From: Demequina sediminis
Lineage (GTDB): Bacteria; Actinomycetota; Actinomycetes; Actinomycetales; Demequinaceae
Assembly: GCF_030296675.1 (NCBI RefSeq)
Contig: NZ_AP027736.1
Coordinates: forward strand, 186,001-250,000
Length of the DNA stretch: 64,000 bases
Reading direction: 5' to 3'
Position numbers and translations under genes: made by a program. The notes below the pieces were generated by a model. It did no database searches, had not been told where the DNA came from, and worked only from the letters and a program-made list of their open reading frames with translations. Every line of letters begins with the position of its first letter. The stretch's first letter is position 1. This document shows, piece after piece, positions 38,424 to 47,427 of the stretch.

Positions 38424-39398
38424 TCAAGTGGCGATGAGCCGCGGCACCAGCCGCACCAGCGCGACGAGCACCGCGAGCTCCATGAGCGTCTGTGTCACCA
38501 CCACCACGGGGGTGAGCTCGAAGCCCGGGCCGAGCGCGAGGGCGAGCGGCAGCACGACGAGCGAGTTCCGGGTCACGCCGGAGAACGTCAGCGCGCGCCG
38601 ACCCGCCACGTCGAGTCCCGCGACGCGCCCCGCCGCGGCGCCCATCGCGACCATCGCGCCTGCGAAGGCAACGAACACCATCGCCGCGGGAACGAGCGCC
38701 GCGAGATCGCGTGCCACGCCCGCGATCTGCGACGCCACGACCAGGCCGAGGGTGAGAGCCATCAGGGGAACCATGGCATCGGCCCCCGAGCGCGCGACCC
38801 CGTGCCCGACCCGGGCCACGCGTGCCCGCCCCGAGCGCGAAGCGCGCTGCACCACCGCCGCGGCCGCGAGCGGCACGGCTATCAGCCACACGAGCGCCTC
38901 GATGAAGGGCTCCGGCTCGACGGGGGCGGCCACCTCGGGGCCCGCCATGAGCCACAGGTACGCGGGAAGAAGGGCCATCTGGATGACCAGCAGCAGGGGA
39001 GTGGCGGCAAGGAGCCGCTCACGCGCACCCCCGGCGAGGTCCGTGAACACGATCACGTAGTCGATGCACGGAGTGAGCAGGACCAGGAGCACGCCCACCA
39101 GCACCGCGTGATCGTCCACCACCAGGCGAGACAGGCCAAAGGCGACCAAGGGCGCCACCCCGAAGTTCACTGCGAGCACCGCACCAAGGAAACGTCGGTC
39201 GCGTGCGGCGTCGCCCAGGCGTCCCAGGGGCACGCCGAGGAATGTCGCGAACAGCGTGAGCGCCAGCACTGGGGTGGCGAGGGTGCCCGCGGCGTCGGCG
39301 GAGGAGGGTGCCGCGAGGCCCACGGTCGCTCCCGCCGCGAGTGCGGCCGCGTAGACCGCTACCTGGTGGCGCTCGAGCACGGCGGCGGTCACGGGCAT
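38424..39398 (-). CDS. Arsenite efflux permease, ACR3/BASS-family
   Basis: 324 residues with about ten membrane helices. VLLTPCIDYVIVFTDLAGGA contains the conserved Cys of ACR3 permeases, and RRALTFSGVTRNSLVVLPLA is the second conserved block. It should export As(III) using the proton gradient. It is divergent from the ArsR-led arsenic operon and lies 108 bases from it, so both promoters are probably served by the same ArsR. Confidence 0.88.
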   Translation of the reverse strand: MPVTAAVLERHQVAVYAAALAAGATVGLAAPSSADAAGTLATPVLALTLFATFLGVPLGRLGDAARDRRFLGAVLAVNFGVAPLVAFGLSRLVVDDHAVLVGVLLVLLTPCIDYVIVFTDLAGGARERLLAATPLLLVIQMALLPAYLWLMAGPEVAAPVEPEPFIEALVWLIAVPLAAAAVVQRASRSGRARVARVGHGVARSGADAMVPLMALTLGLVVASQIAGVARDLAALVPAAMVFVAFAGAMVAMGAAAGRVAGLDVAGRRALTFSGVTRNSLVVLPLALALGPGFELTPVVVVTQTLMELAVLVALVRLVPRLIAT

Positions 39399-39506
39399 GC
39401 GCGCATCCTCCCAGATCGACGGCGCGCGCCCGCAGTCAAACAGGCCGGCAGTCGCACGGGACCGAGGTCCCACCGGAGCGCCTCGGTGCGGCGAGACACT
39501 TCAATT

Positions 39507-39821
39507 GTGATTGGTTCAAAGGTTCTTGAACAGTACGCGGCCGACGCGGCGCTGTTGGGTGCGATCGCGGACCCGATTCGCCTCCAGCTCATCGCGCAGC
39601 TCGCGGACCGTTCGTCGTGCGTGTGCGACCTGGTCACCGAGCCCGCCGTGCCGGGCAACCTCCTCAGCTATCACCTCAAGGTGCTGCGCGAGGCCGGACT
39701 CATCGAGGGCACGCGACGCGGCCGCTGGATCGACTACTCCCTCACCCCTGACGCGCTCTCCCGTCTGCACGACGCCCTGCCCGCCCCGCTGCGGACCCTC
39801 GCGCTCGCGAGCCGGCCATGA
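39507..39821 (+). CDS. ArsR-family repressor (arsenic operon)
   Basis: 104 residues. IADPIRLQLIAQLADRSSCV carries the family's metal-binding helix end and CVCDLV the arsenic-type Cys-x-Cys; then GNLLSYHLKVLREAGLIEG recognition helix. GTG start lies 6 bases after a GACACT -10 with no Shine-Dalgarno (leaderless). The operator-like palindrome lies in the first codons. The stop overlaps the ArsP-like start by 4 bases. Confidence 0.9.
   Translation: MIGSKVLEQYAADAALLGAIADPIRLQLIAQLADRSSCVCDLVTEPAVPGNLLSYHLKVLREAGLIEGTRRGRWIDYSLTPDALSRLHDALPAPLRTLALASRP
39514..39531 (+). promoter_or_regulatory. ArsR operator palindrome
   Basis: Perfect GTTCAA-AGGTTC-TTGAAC, resembling the TTCAA/TTGAA core of known ArsR sites. 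It begins 7 bases into the arsR frame, directly downstream of the predicted transcription start, where repressor would block elongation. Confidence 0.6.
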
Positions 39822-40921
39822 CCGCGCCCGCGGAACGCCCCGCCCCGCCGTCAGATGGGCGGTCAGGTGGCGCGCCCGCCGCACCCCGCACCACGGCGCG
39901 CCGAGCGCTGCGCCGCTGGAGCATCGTCGCCGTGGTCGCCCTCGCCTGGTGGGCGCTGTACTCGGTCAACAAGCCCTGGTGGGACCTGGTCCTGGGTGAC
40001 TGGCTGGGACTCGACCTCGACTCGCGCGTGGGCGGCGCGGTCCACTTCTTCCTCTACGACACCGTCAAGATCGCTCTGTTGCTCACCGGGATCATCTTCC
40101 TGGTCACCGTGCTGCGCTCCTTCATGAGCGTCGAGCGCACGCGCCGACTCCTGGGGGGCAAGCGCGAGGGCGTCGGCAATGTGGCCGCCGCCGGACTCGG
40201 GGTCGTCACGCCGTTTTGTTCGTGCTCGGCGGTGCCCGCGTTCATCGGTTTCGTGTCCGCCGGGGTGCCGCTCGGCGTCACCATGAGCTTTCTCATCGCG
40301 AGCCCGCTGGTCAACGAGGTCGCGATCGCGCTCCTCCTAGGCCTCTTCGGGTTCGGCCCCACCGCCCTGTACGTGGCCGCCGGGCTGACCATCGCGACGG
40401 TCGCGGGCTTCATCATCGGGCGCCTGAAAATGGAGCGCTATGTCGAGTCGTTCGTCTTCGAGACGCACCTGCGCGGCCAAGCGATCGACCCCGCCCTGGG
40501 CCTCCCGTGGGACGACCGTCTGCGCATGGGCGTCGAGGAGGCGGGCGCGATCCTGCGCCGAATCTGGCCCTACCTGCTGGTCGGCATCGGGATCGGCGCG
40601 TTCATCCACGGCTGGGTGCCCGAGGACTTCTTCGCGGAGCACGCCGGCGCCGACAACCCCTTCGGCGTGCTCGTCGCCGTTGGAATCGGCATTCCGCTGT
40701 ACTCGAATGCCGCGGGAGTCCTGCCGCTGCTCGACGCGCTGGTCGCCAAGGGCCTGCCGATGGGCACGCTGCTCGCGTTCATGATGGCCGTGGTCGCGCT
40801 CAGCCTGCCCGAGATGGTCCTGCTACGCCGGGTCCTCAAGCCCCGGCTCATCGCGGTGTTCATCGCCATCACGGGCGCGAGCATCATCGCCGTCGGCTAC
40901 CTGTTCAACGCCATCCTCTGA
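39818..40921 (+). CDS. ArsP-like permease (UPF0718/DUF318)
   Basis: 367 residues with two bundles of four membrane helices. The signature VVTPFCSCSAVPAFIGFVSA with paired cysteines lies near residue 130 and recurs in pattern at GIPLYSNAAGVLPLLDALV in the second half. ArsP proteins export trivalent organoarsenicals; other family members carry metals or thiols. Operon position between arsR and a thioredoxin-like gene supports an arsenic role. Confidence 0.88.
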   Translation: MTAPAERPAPPSDGRSGGAPAAPRTTARRALRRWSIVAVVALAWWALYSVNKPWWDLVLGDWLGLDLDSRVGGAVHFFLYDTVKIALLLTGIIFLVTVLRSFMSVERTRRLLGGKREGVGNVAAAGLGVVTPFCSCSAVPAFIGFVSAGVPLGVTMSFLIASPLVNEVAIALLLGLFGFGPTALYVAAGLTIATVAGFIIGRLKMERYVESFVFETHLRGQAIDPALGLPWDDRLRMGVEEAGAILRRIWPYLLVGIGIGAFIHGWVPEDFFAEHAGADNPFGVLVAVGIGIPLYSNAAGVLPLLDALVAKGLPMGTLLAFMMAVVALSLPEMVLLRRVLKPRLIAVFIAITGASIIAVGYLFNAIL

Positions 40922-40939
40922 CACGCAAGGAGCACTGCC

Positions 40940-41176
40940 ATGCACATCAAGATTCTCGGCCCCGGATGCGCCAACTGCACCCGCCTTGAGCAGGTCACCC
41001 GCGAGGCGCTCGACGCGCTTGGTCTCGAGGCGACCGTCGAGAAGGTCACCGACGACGGCGAGATCGCGGCCTACGGCATCATGCGCACGCCCGGCCTCGT
41101 GGTCGACGAGCAGGTGGTGGTCGCCGGTCGCGTCCCCACCGCCGCGCACGTGCGGGAGTTGCTTGCCTCGCACTAG
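40940..41176 (+). CDS. Thioredoxin-like redox-active disulfide protein
   Basis: 78 residues, minimal thioredoxin fold. Active site [10 protein letters not shown] near residue 10; [20 protein letters not shown] has the cis-Pro. This small family is often found next to ArsP/DUF318 permeases. Shine-Dalgarno AAGGAG. It probably shuttles electrons from the thioredoxin reductase encoded next to ArsC or the permease. Confidence 0.9.
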   Translation: MHIKILGPGCANCTRLEQVTREALDALGLEATVEKVTDDGEIAAYGIMRTPGLVVDEQVVVAGRVPTAAHVRELLASH

Positions 41177-41259
41177 GCGGGAGCCAGGATTCGGCCGATG
41201 CGGGTGAACAGTGGGTGACAAGGGTTGCCTTCTGCTGTGACCTGCGTCTAAATAGAGAC

Positions 41260-42246
41260 ATGTCGAATCAGCGTCAGCTCATCATTGTCGGTTCTGGTCC
41301 TGCCGGGTATACGGCGGCTATTTATGCGGCGCGTGCGGGGTTGGCGCCGTTGGTGGTGGCGGGGTCGGTGACGGCTGGTGGGGCGTTGATGAACACGACC
41401 GAGGTGGAGAACTTTCCTGGGTTTGTGGAGGGTGTGCAGGGTCCTGAGTTGATGGAGACGTTGCAGGCTCAGGCGGAGCGTTTTGGTGCCGAGGTGCTCT
41501 TTGATGATGTGACGGAGCTTGATCTTGTCGGTGATGTGAAGCGTGTGGTGACGGGCATGTCGGGTGAGTACACGGCTGCCGCGGTGGTTCTCGCGACGGG
41601 GTCGGCGTATAAGGAGCTCGGTCTGGATGATGAGAAGCGTCTCAGTGGTAAGGGTGTGTCGTGGTGTGCCACGTGTGATGGGTTCTTCTTCCGTGACCAG
41701 ACGGTCGTGGTCGTCGGTGGTGGGGACTCCGCGGTGGAGGAGGCGACGTTCCTGACGCGGTTCGCGTCCAAGGTGTATCTGGTGCATCGCAGGGATGAGT
41801 TGCGGGCGTCGAAGATCATGGCGGATCGTGCTGCGGCGGATCCGAAGATTGAGTTCGTGTGGAACTCCGAGGTCACGGGTCTGGATGGTGACGTGAAGCT
41901 CGAGGGTGTGCGGATCCGTAACCGTGTGAGTGGTGAGGAGTCGACGCTGGCCGCGACGGGATTGTTTGTCGCGATCGGTCACGATCCTCGCTCCGAGCTG
42001 GTCAAGGGACAGGTCGACACCGACAGCGAGGGCTACGTCCAGGTGATCGGGCGGACCACCGCGACCAACGTGGAGGGTGTGTTCGCGTGTGGTGACCTGG
42101 TCGACAACCGTTACCGCCAGGCCATCACCGCCGCCGGCTCGGGCTGCGCCGCCGCCCTCGACGCCCAGCACTACCTCGACGGTCGGGAACACCCGGCCGC
42201 GGCATCGTCCCTTGACACCTCCCCACCCCTCTCCATCGGAGCCTGA
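41260..42246 (+). CDS. trxB: Thioredoxin-disulfide reductase
   Basis: 328 residues. FAD motif [20 protein letters not shown], redox CATC in [11 protein letters not shown] near residue 138, NADPH motif [20 protein letters not shown] and the C-terminal [20 protein letters not shown]. It reduces thioredoxin with NADPH. In this operon it likely supports arsenate reduction. The first 240 codons use many T-ending codons unlike the neighbours; the last 80 use the usual C-ending ones, so the gene appears mosaic. It may have its own promoter (TAAATA just upstream). Confidence 0.95.
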   Translation: MSNQRQLIIVGSGPAGYTAAIYAARAGLAPLVVAGSVTAGGALMNTTEVENFPGFVEGVQGPELMETLQAQAERFGAEVLFDDVTELDLVGDVKRVVTGMSGEYTAAAVVLATGSAYKELGLDDEKRLSGKGVSWCATCDGFFFRDQTVVVVGGGDSAVEEATFLTRFASKVYLVHRRDELRASKIMADRAAADPKIEFVWNSEVTGLDGDVKLEGVRIRNRVSGEESTLAATGLFVAIGHDPRSELVKGQVDTDSEGYVQVIGRTTATNVEGVFACGDLVDNRYRQAITAAGSGCAAALDAQHYLDGREHPAAASSLDTSPPLSIGA

Positions 42247-42247
42247 C

Positions 42248-43281
42248 ATGACCGCCACCGCCGCCGTTTCGGAACCGCACCCGGCCCACGAGGGCTGCGT
42301 CTCGATGCATCTGGAGGCGCACACGATCGCGCCGGACATCGCGGGTCGCGCCGCGACGGTACTCAAGGCGGTCGCGGACCCGCTGCGGCTGCGGATGGTG
42401 GCCCTCATCGCCTCGGCACCCACGGGCGAGGCCTGCGTCTGCGACCTCACCGAGCTTGCCGAGGTCACCGGGCCGACCGTCTCTCACCACCTCAAGACCC
42501 TCAAGGACGTGGGGCTCGTCACGTCCGAGCGACGCGGGACGTGGGTCTACTACCGGGTCGCGGAGCCGTACGTCCCGACCGTCCGCGCGCTGCTCGAGAC
42601 CCTGGTGCCCGCGAGCGCGACGCGCCACGTGGTCCACGAGCAGGGCGAGCTCGAGCACGTCGACCGCGCCCTCGATGCCGTGATCCGCGACCTCGCGGAG
42701 CGCTTCCCGAACTCGGTGCGCCGGCGGCCGAGAGGATCGTGCGGGATAGCTACACGTCGCTCGCGCGCCGCGCGACCATCCGCCAACACCTGGTCCCCTT
42801 GACGCGCCACTTCGCGCGCCAGCGCCTTGAGGATCTGAGGCGCGCCGCCTCGCCTGAGGGTCATCCGCCGCAGGTGCTCTTCGTGTGCGTGCAGAACGCC
42901 GGCCGTTCGCAGATCGCCGCCGCTCTTCTGCACCGCTACGCGGGTGACAAGGTCGTGGTGCGCTCCGCCGGATCCGCGCCCGCGGCCAGCGTCCACGACG
43001 CGGTGCGCCCGCACCTCGACGCGCTGGACGCCGGCGAGGCCGCCTTCCCCAAGCCCCTGACGGACGATGCCGTGCGTGCGTCCGACGTGGTCATCACCAT
43101 GGGTTGTGGCGACGTCTGCCCGATCTATCCGGGCAAGCGCTACGAGGACTGGCAGGTGGGCGACCCCGCGCTGGCCTCGGAGGCCGGTGTCGCGGCGATC
43201 GTCGACGACATCGACGGTCGCGTCCGCGAACTGCTACGCCAACTCCTTCCCGATCTCTCCTTGCCCGCCACCCGACCGTAG
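42248..43281 (+). pseudogene. ArsR / three-helix bundle / arsenate reductase (ArsC) fusion, frameshifted
   Basis: N-terminal ArsR domain (VADPLRLRMVALIASAPTGE, ACVCDLTELAEV, VSHHLKTLKDVGLVTSERRG). Next comes a helical linker typical of actinobacterial ArsC (VIRDLAERFPELGAPAAERI, then SYTSLARRATIRQHLVPLTR). The C-terminal LMW-phosphatase-like arsenate reductase has VLFVCVQNAGRSQIAAALL and VITMGCGDVCPIYPGKRYED. One missing C in a CCC run at 42716 splits the frame; with it restored the protein is about 344 residues, a sensor fused to the enzyme. The preceding trxB gene ends one base before this ATG. Confidence 0.85.
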
Positions 43282-43294
43282 ACAGGACACCTTC

Positions 43295-43720
43295 ATGACC
43301 GACACCACCGCCTCCACCCCCTCCGCGCTCTTCGTGTGCGTGCACAACGCGGGCCGCTCCCAGATGGCCGCGGGCTACCTGCGCCACCTCTCCGGCGGTG
43401 CCGTCGAGGTCCGCTCGGCCGGCTCGATGCCCGCGGACCAGATCAACCCCGTCGCTGTCGAGGCGATGCTCGAGGAGGGCATCGACATCCGCGCGGAGAA
43501 GCCCAAGGTGCTCACGCCCGAGGCCGTCCAGGCCTCCGACGTGGTCATCACCATGGGCTGCGGTGACGCGTGCCCGTACTACCCCGGCAAGCGCTACGAG
43601 GACTGGAAGCTCGAGGACCCCGCGGGTCAGGGCATCGAGTCCGTGCGTCCCATTCGCGACGAGATTCGCACGCGTGTGGTGGGACTGCTGGACTCGCTGG
43701 GAGTGCCGGTCGTCGCATAG
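43295..43720 (+). CDS. arsC: Arsenate reductase (thioredoxin-type)
   Basis: 141 residues. P-loop ALFVCVHNAGRSQMAAGYLR with nucleophilic Cys near residue 14, then VITMGCGDACPYYPGKRYED with the two resolving cysteines (83 and 87 region). Reduces As(V) to As(III) with electrons from thioredoxin, matching the trxB and thioredoxin-like genes upstream. It is a stand-alone paralogue of the ArsC domain of the preceding fusion, 13 bases downstream. Confidence 0.94.
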   Translation: MTDTTASTPSALFVCVHNAGRSQMAAGYLRHLSGGAVEVRSAGSMPADQINPVAVEAMLEEGIDIRAEKPKVLTPEAVQASDVVITMGCGDACPYYPGKRYEDWKLEDPAGQGIESVRPIRDEIRTRVVGLLDSLGVPVVA

Positions 43721-43778
43721 GACGACTCTGCGCCTTCCGTCCTTGGTGGGGGCGCCGGCGAAGGCCTAGGGTCGTGCC

Positions 43779-44649
43779 ATGTCTATCGACTGGTCGCTGC
43801 TGGTCCCCGGCCTGATCATCGCCGTGGTCACGGGTGCGTCCGTGGGTGGCTACCTCGACCTGTCCCGACGCGTCGAGGAGCGCCGCCACGCGCGGCGGCG
43901 CTTCACGCGCGAGGCGCCCGTCGCGGTGTCGGCGGCGCATGAGCTGCTCATTGCGGGGATCGCGAAGGACCCCACCTCCTTGGTGCCGCCCGCCGAGTTC
44001 GCCAACGCCCTGCGCGAGCAGGCTGCACGGCTGCAGGGCGGGACGCGGCGCCAGATGGCCGCGCTGCCGGCGATCGACATGGTGCGCGAGATGGATCGTG
44101 CGCTCGAGGACCTCGCGGTGCGCGGGCGTGCGCTCGACCTGCGGCTCGAACATGCGATGGCGGCGGCGCCGCAGACGCTCGAGCACAAGCTGGTGCTCAA
44201 GCTCGCGAAGCAGGCGATTCAGAAGGACCCCACGCCGGCCGACGCGATTCCGCGCATCGACAATGCCGAGGCGCATGCCGCGATGATGGGTGATCCCGCG
44301 GTGGTGGCCGACATCATCCGCTATCGCCGCGCCCAGCAGCTCCTCCACGACGCTCGCGACGCGTTCGTCGATCACTGGTGGACCGTGCGGGACCTGCGCC
44401 TGTCCGCGGAGACGCGTCTCGCCACGTCCCGACACGAAGGCGGGGAGGTCGCCGCGCCGCGGCGGCCATCGAGAGGAGGTCGCCGATGCCATGGCGGCCG
44501 ACTTCCTGCGCAACTGGGCGCGCATCGACCACGGGATCTCGCTTGCCGAGGTGGCCGAGCTCCCCGCTCCGGTCGACGAGCCCGCACCCGCGGCACCCGA
44601 GACGGCGCCGCAGGGTCCCGCGGCCAAGCCGGGGCGCACCCGGCTCTAG
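43779..44649 (+). pseudogene. Hypothetical membrane-anchored protein, frameshifted near its end
   Basis: One N-terminal membrane helix (WSLLVPGLIIAVVTGASVGG) then a long helical cytoplasmic domain. No family recognised. Near 44450 the frame changes; the continuation HREEVADAMAADFLRNWARI and a Pro/Ala tail reads to the stop at 44649. Here the shift would need one base removed (or two added), unlike the other breaks in this window, so a real mutation is possible. ATG lies 6 bases after TAGGGT (leaderless). Confidence 0.7.
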
Positions 44650-44671
44650 CGCGCTCCCGACCCTCGACCGC

Positions 44672-44692
44672 GTGATACCGCGGTGATACCGT
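44672..44692 (+). promoter_or_regulatory. Operator repeats and -10 of the toxin-antitoxin operon
   Basis: Two GTGATACCG repeats 11 bp apart; the second overlaps the -10 TACCGT (44687-44692), which lies 7 bases before the antitoxin ATG. Typical place for ribbon-helix-helix autoregulation. Confidence 0.6.
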
Positions 44693-44699
44693 GGCGTGT

Positions 44700-44906
44700 A
44701 TGGCACTCACGTTGCGTACCGACTCCGCCCTTGAGGCGGCCCTGGACCTTCTCGTCAAGGAGGAGGGGCTGTCGCGACAGGAGGTGATTCGGCGAGCAGT
44801 GCTCGAACGGGCGGAACGCGTCGATCGGGCGCGAGAGGTGCACACCTTGACACGCGAGGCATTGCACGACTGGAGCGAGACGCTCGCCCGACTCGGGTCC
44901 GCTTAG
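44700..44906 (+). CDS. Ribbon-helix-helix antitoxin
   Basis: 68 residues. LTLRTDSALEAALDLLVKEE followed by GLSRQEVIRRAVLERAERVD is a CopG/Arc-type ribbon-helix-helix; the C-terminal helical tail would wrap the toxin. Leaderless start. The Doc toxin gene begins 6 bases after its stop. Confidence 0.88.
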   Translation: MALTLRTDSALEAALDLLVKEEGLSRQEVIRRAVLERAERVDRAREVHTLTREALHDWSETLARLGSA

Positions 44907-44912
44907 CGAATC

Positions 44913-45284
44913 ATGACGCGGTACCTCGACCTCAACGACCTTCTCGACATCGTCGCCCTCGCCGGGATTGGTCCCGTCCGCGAGCCGGGTCTTCTCGAGT
45001 CTGCGCTGGCGAGGCCTGCGACCACAGTCTTCGGACGCGACGCCTACGTGACGCTCGAGGAGAAGGCCGCGGCCCTCCTTCACTCGCTCGTCAAGAACCA
45101 TGCCTTGGTCGATGGCAACAAGCGTCTCGGTTGGCTCGCGGCGACCGTCTTCGTGGGCTTCAACGGCTATCGCGTCGAGTTGTCTCAGGACCAGGCCTTC
45201 GCACTCGTGTGGGCGGTCGCCGACGGAACGGTCAGCGAGATCGGTGAGATCGCCACGCGCCTCGTCATCGCCCGCCGGGACTAG
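44913..45284 (+). CDS. doc: Death-on-curing (Doc/Fic) family toxin
   Basis: 123 residues, Doc length. Fic-type active site SLVKNHALVDGNKRLGWLAA (H-x-x-x-D-G-N-K-R). Doc kinases phosphorylate elongation factor Tu and stop translation. It pairs here with a ribbon-helix-helix rather than a Phd antitoxin. Confidence 0.92.
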   Translation: MTRYLDLNDLLDIVALAGIGPVREPGLLESALARPATTVFGRDAYVTLEEKAAALLHSLVKNHALVDGNKRLGWLAATVFVGFNGYRVELSQDQAFALVWAVADGTVSEIGEIATRLVIARRD

Positions 45285-45287
45285 GCT
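45282..45287 (+). promoter_or_regulatory. -10 hexamer of the second ilvE
   Basis: TAGGCT, overlapping the doc stop codon, lies 6 bases before the aminotransferase ATG; a leaderless transcript separate from the toxin operon is likely. Confidence 0.5.
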
Positions 45288-45293
45288 CGGCGC

Positions 45294-46433
45294 ATGGAGA
45301 CGCAGACGCCCACCCCGTTCACCGTCATCCCCAACCGCCGTCCCGCCACGGACGAGGAGCGGTGGATCGCGATGGAGGATCCCGTCTTCGGGAAGGTCTT
45401 CACCGACCACATGGCCCGCGCCACGTGGCGCGACGGGCACGGCTGGGCCGATCGACGCATCGTCCCCCTGGCCCCCCTGCCCCTGCACCCCGGTGCCGCC
45501 GTGCTGCACTACGCGCAGCAGGCCTTCGAGGGACTGAAGGCGTACCGGCACGAGGACGGCTCGGTGTGGCTGTTCCGCCCCGAGGCCAACGCCGCGAGGC
45601 TCGCGGCATCGTGTCGTCGCATGGCGCTTCCCGAGGTGAGCGAGGAGGACTTCCTCGCGGCCCTCGAGGCCCTCATCGCGGCGGACCATGCCTGGGTTCC
45701 CGGCACGCCGGGATCGAGCCTCTACCTGCGACCCCTCGTCATCGCGACCGAGGCCAGCCTGCTGGTGCAGCCTGCCGCGGAGGTCGACTTCATCGTGACG
45801 GCCTCTCCCGTGGGTGCCTACATGGCCGCCCCGGGTGGAGTATCCATCTGGGTATCCCGCGGCTACCACCGCGCGAATGCGGGTGGCACCGGCGACACTA
45901 AGACCGCGGGCAACTACGCCGCGAGCATGCTCCCGCAGGCCGAGGCCAAGGCGCATGGATGCCAACAGGTGCTGTTCCTTGATGCGCGCGAGGACACGTA
46001 CGTCGAGGAACTCGGCGGCATGAACCTCGTCGCGGTGCGCGCCGACGGCAGCATCCTCACCCCGCGCCTCACCGGCACGATCCTCCCCGGTGTCACCCGT
46101 GACTCGATCCTCACGCTGCTGAGGGACGAGGGCCGCGCGGTCGAGGAGCGCGACATCGCCCTCACCGAGCTGGTCGAGGGCATCGAGTCGGGGGAGATCC
46201 TCGAGCTCTTCGCATGCGGCACCGCCGCTGTGGTCACGCCCATCGCCCGGCTCGTGTCGGACGATCTCGACGTCACGGTACGCGGGGCAGGGGAGGGAGG
46301 AAGCGTGGCCGATGCCGTGCTCGCCCGTCTCACCGACCTCCAGTATGGACGCGGCGAAGACGCCCACGGGTGGATGCGCCGGGTGCTCGACGCGCCCCCG
46401 GCGGAGGAGACCGCCGAGGGCGACGCCGAGTAG
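45294..46433 (+). CDS. Branched-chain amino acid aminotransferase, second copy
   Basis: 379 residues, clearly paralogous to ilvE at 15 kb over the whole length (MARATWRDGHGWADRRIVPL; QQAFEGLKAYRHEDGSVWLF; catalytic Lys in GGTGDTKTAGNYAASMLPQA; LFACGTAAVVTPIARLVSDD). It ends in an acidic tail. The divergence and the separate location suggest a different substrate or condition rather than a recent copy. Confidence 0.93.
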   Translation: METQTPTPFTVIPNRRPATDEERWIAMEDPVFGKVFTDHMARATWRDGHGWADRRIVPLAPLPLHPGAAVLHYAQQAFEGLKAYRHEDGSVWLFRPEANAARLAASCRRMALPEVSEEDFLAALEALIAADHAWVPGTPGSSLYLRPLVIATEASLLVQPAAEVDFIVTASPVGAYMAAPGGVSIWVSRGYHRANAGGTGDTKTAGNYAASMLPQAEAKAHGCQQVLFLDAREDTYVEELGGMNLVAVRADGSILTPRLTGTILPGVTRDSILTLLRDEGRAVEERDIALTELVEGIESGEILELFACGTAAVVTPIARLVSDDLDVTVRGAGEGGSVADAVLARLTDLQYGRGEDAHGWMRRVLDAPPAEETAEGDAE

Positions 46434-46458
46434 CGGCGCTGAGTTGCTTCTGGGCCGG

Positions 46459-47427
46459 CTACTCCGGCAGGACGTCCTCCGGAGCGAGCTGGCCCTGGTC
46501 GACCAGGAGGAGCTGGAAGTCGTGGAAGGTGTCCGCGAAGAGCAGCGCGCCGTCCGCGTTGCGGACGAAGTAGAGCTGGTCGCCCTCCGAGGGATGAGCC
46601 GCGGCGTCGACCGCTCCAAGGTCCACGGCAGCGATCGGGGTCGGCGGTAGCCCCTCGTACATGAAGGTGTTGAACGGCGAGTCGAGGGCGAAGCCGTCGT
46701 CGGTGACCGTCTGCTCGTCGGCGCCGGTGATGTAGACCAGCGGTGACTCGAGCTCGAGGCGCATGCCTGCGTCGAGACGGTTCGCGATCATGCGCGACAG
46801 CGCGGGCCACTCCTGCGCGTTGCCCGACTCCTTGACCAAGATGGACGCCACGGTCAGCGTCGCCTGCCTGTCCTCGGACGCGACGCCCATCGACTGCAGG
46901 TTCTGGAGTTGGATGTTCACCAGCAGGTGGGCGGTCTCCTCGACGGTGGCGCCGATCGGGTAGTCGCCCGGCGACACCCAGCCCTCCGGCTCGCCGCCCG
47001 CTTCAGGGGGAAGCGCGGCCACGAGCGCCTCGCGGGCACGCTCCACCGTGACACCGTGCGTCGTCGCCAGCCGGTCGATCGTGGCCTCGACGCGTTCGCC
47101 CTCCACCACGATGTCGGAGGCCGTCAAGCCGAGCGGGACAGTGCTCTCGCTGGGAGAAGCACTCGGCGAGGGCGCGGGAGTGTCCTCCGCCGGGGCGCTC
47201 GAGGCGGGGGCAAGGGTCGCCCCGAACGTCGGATCCCACAGCTTGACCCCGTACGCGCCGGCGCCCACCACGGCGACTCCCGCGATCGAGGTGACGGCCG
47301 TGCGCACCACGCGGTGGCGGCGCACGCGGCGGCGCACCGGAGTGAGGTCGAGCGCGAGAGAGGTGCCCGCGAAGTCGCGGGCCCCGGCGTCGCGCAGGGC
47401 GGCAAGGGTGTCGTGTGCCGAACTCAT
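46459..47427 (-). CDS. Sigma-factor partner with MltG/YceG-like transglycosylase domain
   Basis: 322 residues. About 35 cytoplasmic residues, one membrane helix (AVTSIAGVAVVGAGAYGVKL), a Ser/Pro linker, then a YceG/MltG-like domain: LTVASILVKESGNAQEWPAL with the position of the catalytic Glu, NRLDAGMRLELESPLVYIT, FNTFMYEGLPPTPIAAVDLG and LYFVRNADGALLFADTFHDF. MltG cuts nascent peptidoglycan. The start overlaps the sigma-factor stop (ATGA), the place usually held by an anti-sigma factor. It may link cell-wall state to the sigma factor. Confidence 0.82.
   Translation of the reverse strand: MSSAHDTLAALRDAGARDFAGTSLALDLTPVRRRVRRHRVVRTAVTSIAGVAVVGAGAYGVKLWDPTFGATLAPASSAPAEDTPAPSPSASPSESTVPLGLTASDIVVEGERVEATIDRLATTHGVTVERAREALVAALPPEAGGEPEGWVSPGDYPIGATVEETAHLLVNIQLQNLQSMGVASEDRQATLTVASILVKESGNAQEWPALSRMIANRLDAGMRLELESPLVYITGADEQTVTDDGFALDSPFNTFMYEGLPPTPIAAVDLGAVDAAAHPSEGDQLYFVRNADGALLFADTFHDFQLLLVDQGQLAPEDVLPE

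Noticed and set aside
37746..38433. 13-bp direct repeat TGATCAAGTGGCG at 37746 and 38421, flanking DUF4262
   Set aside because: It could mark a transposition, but no inverted ends or transposase are seen and one such pair within 1 kb is expected by chance in 64 kb.
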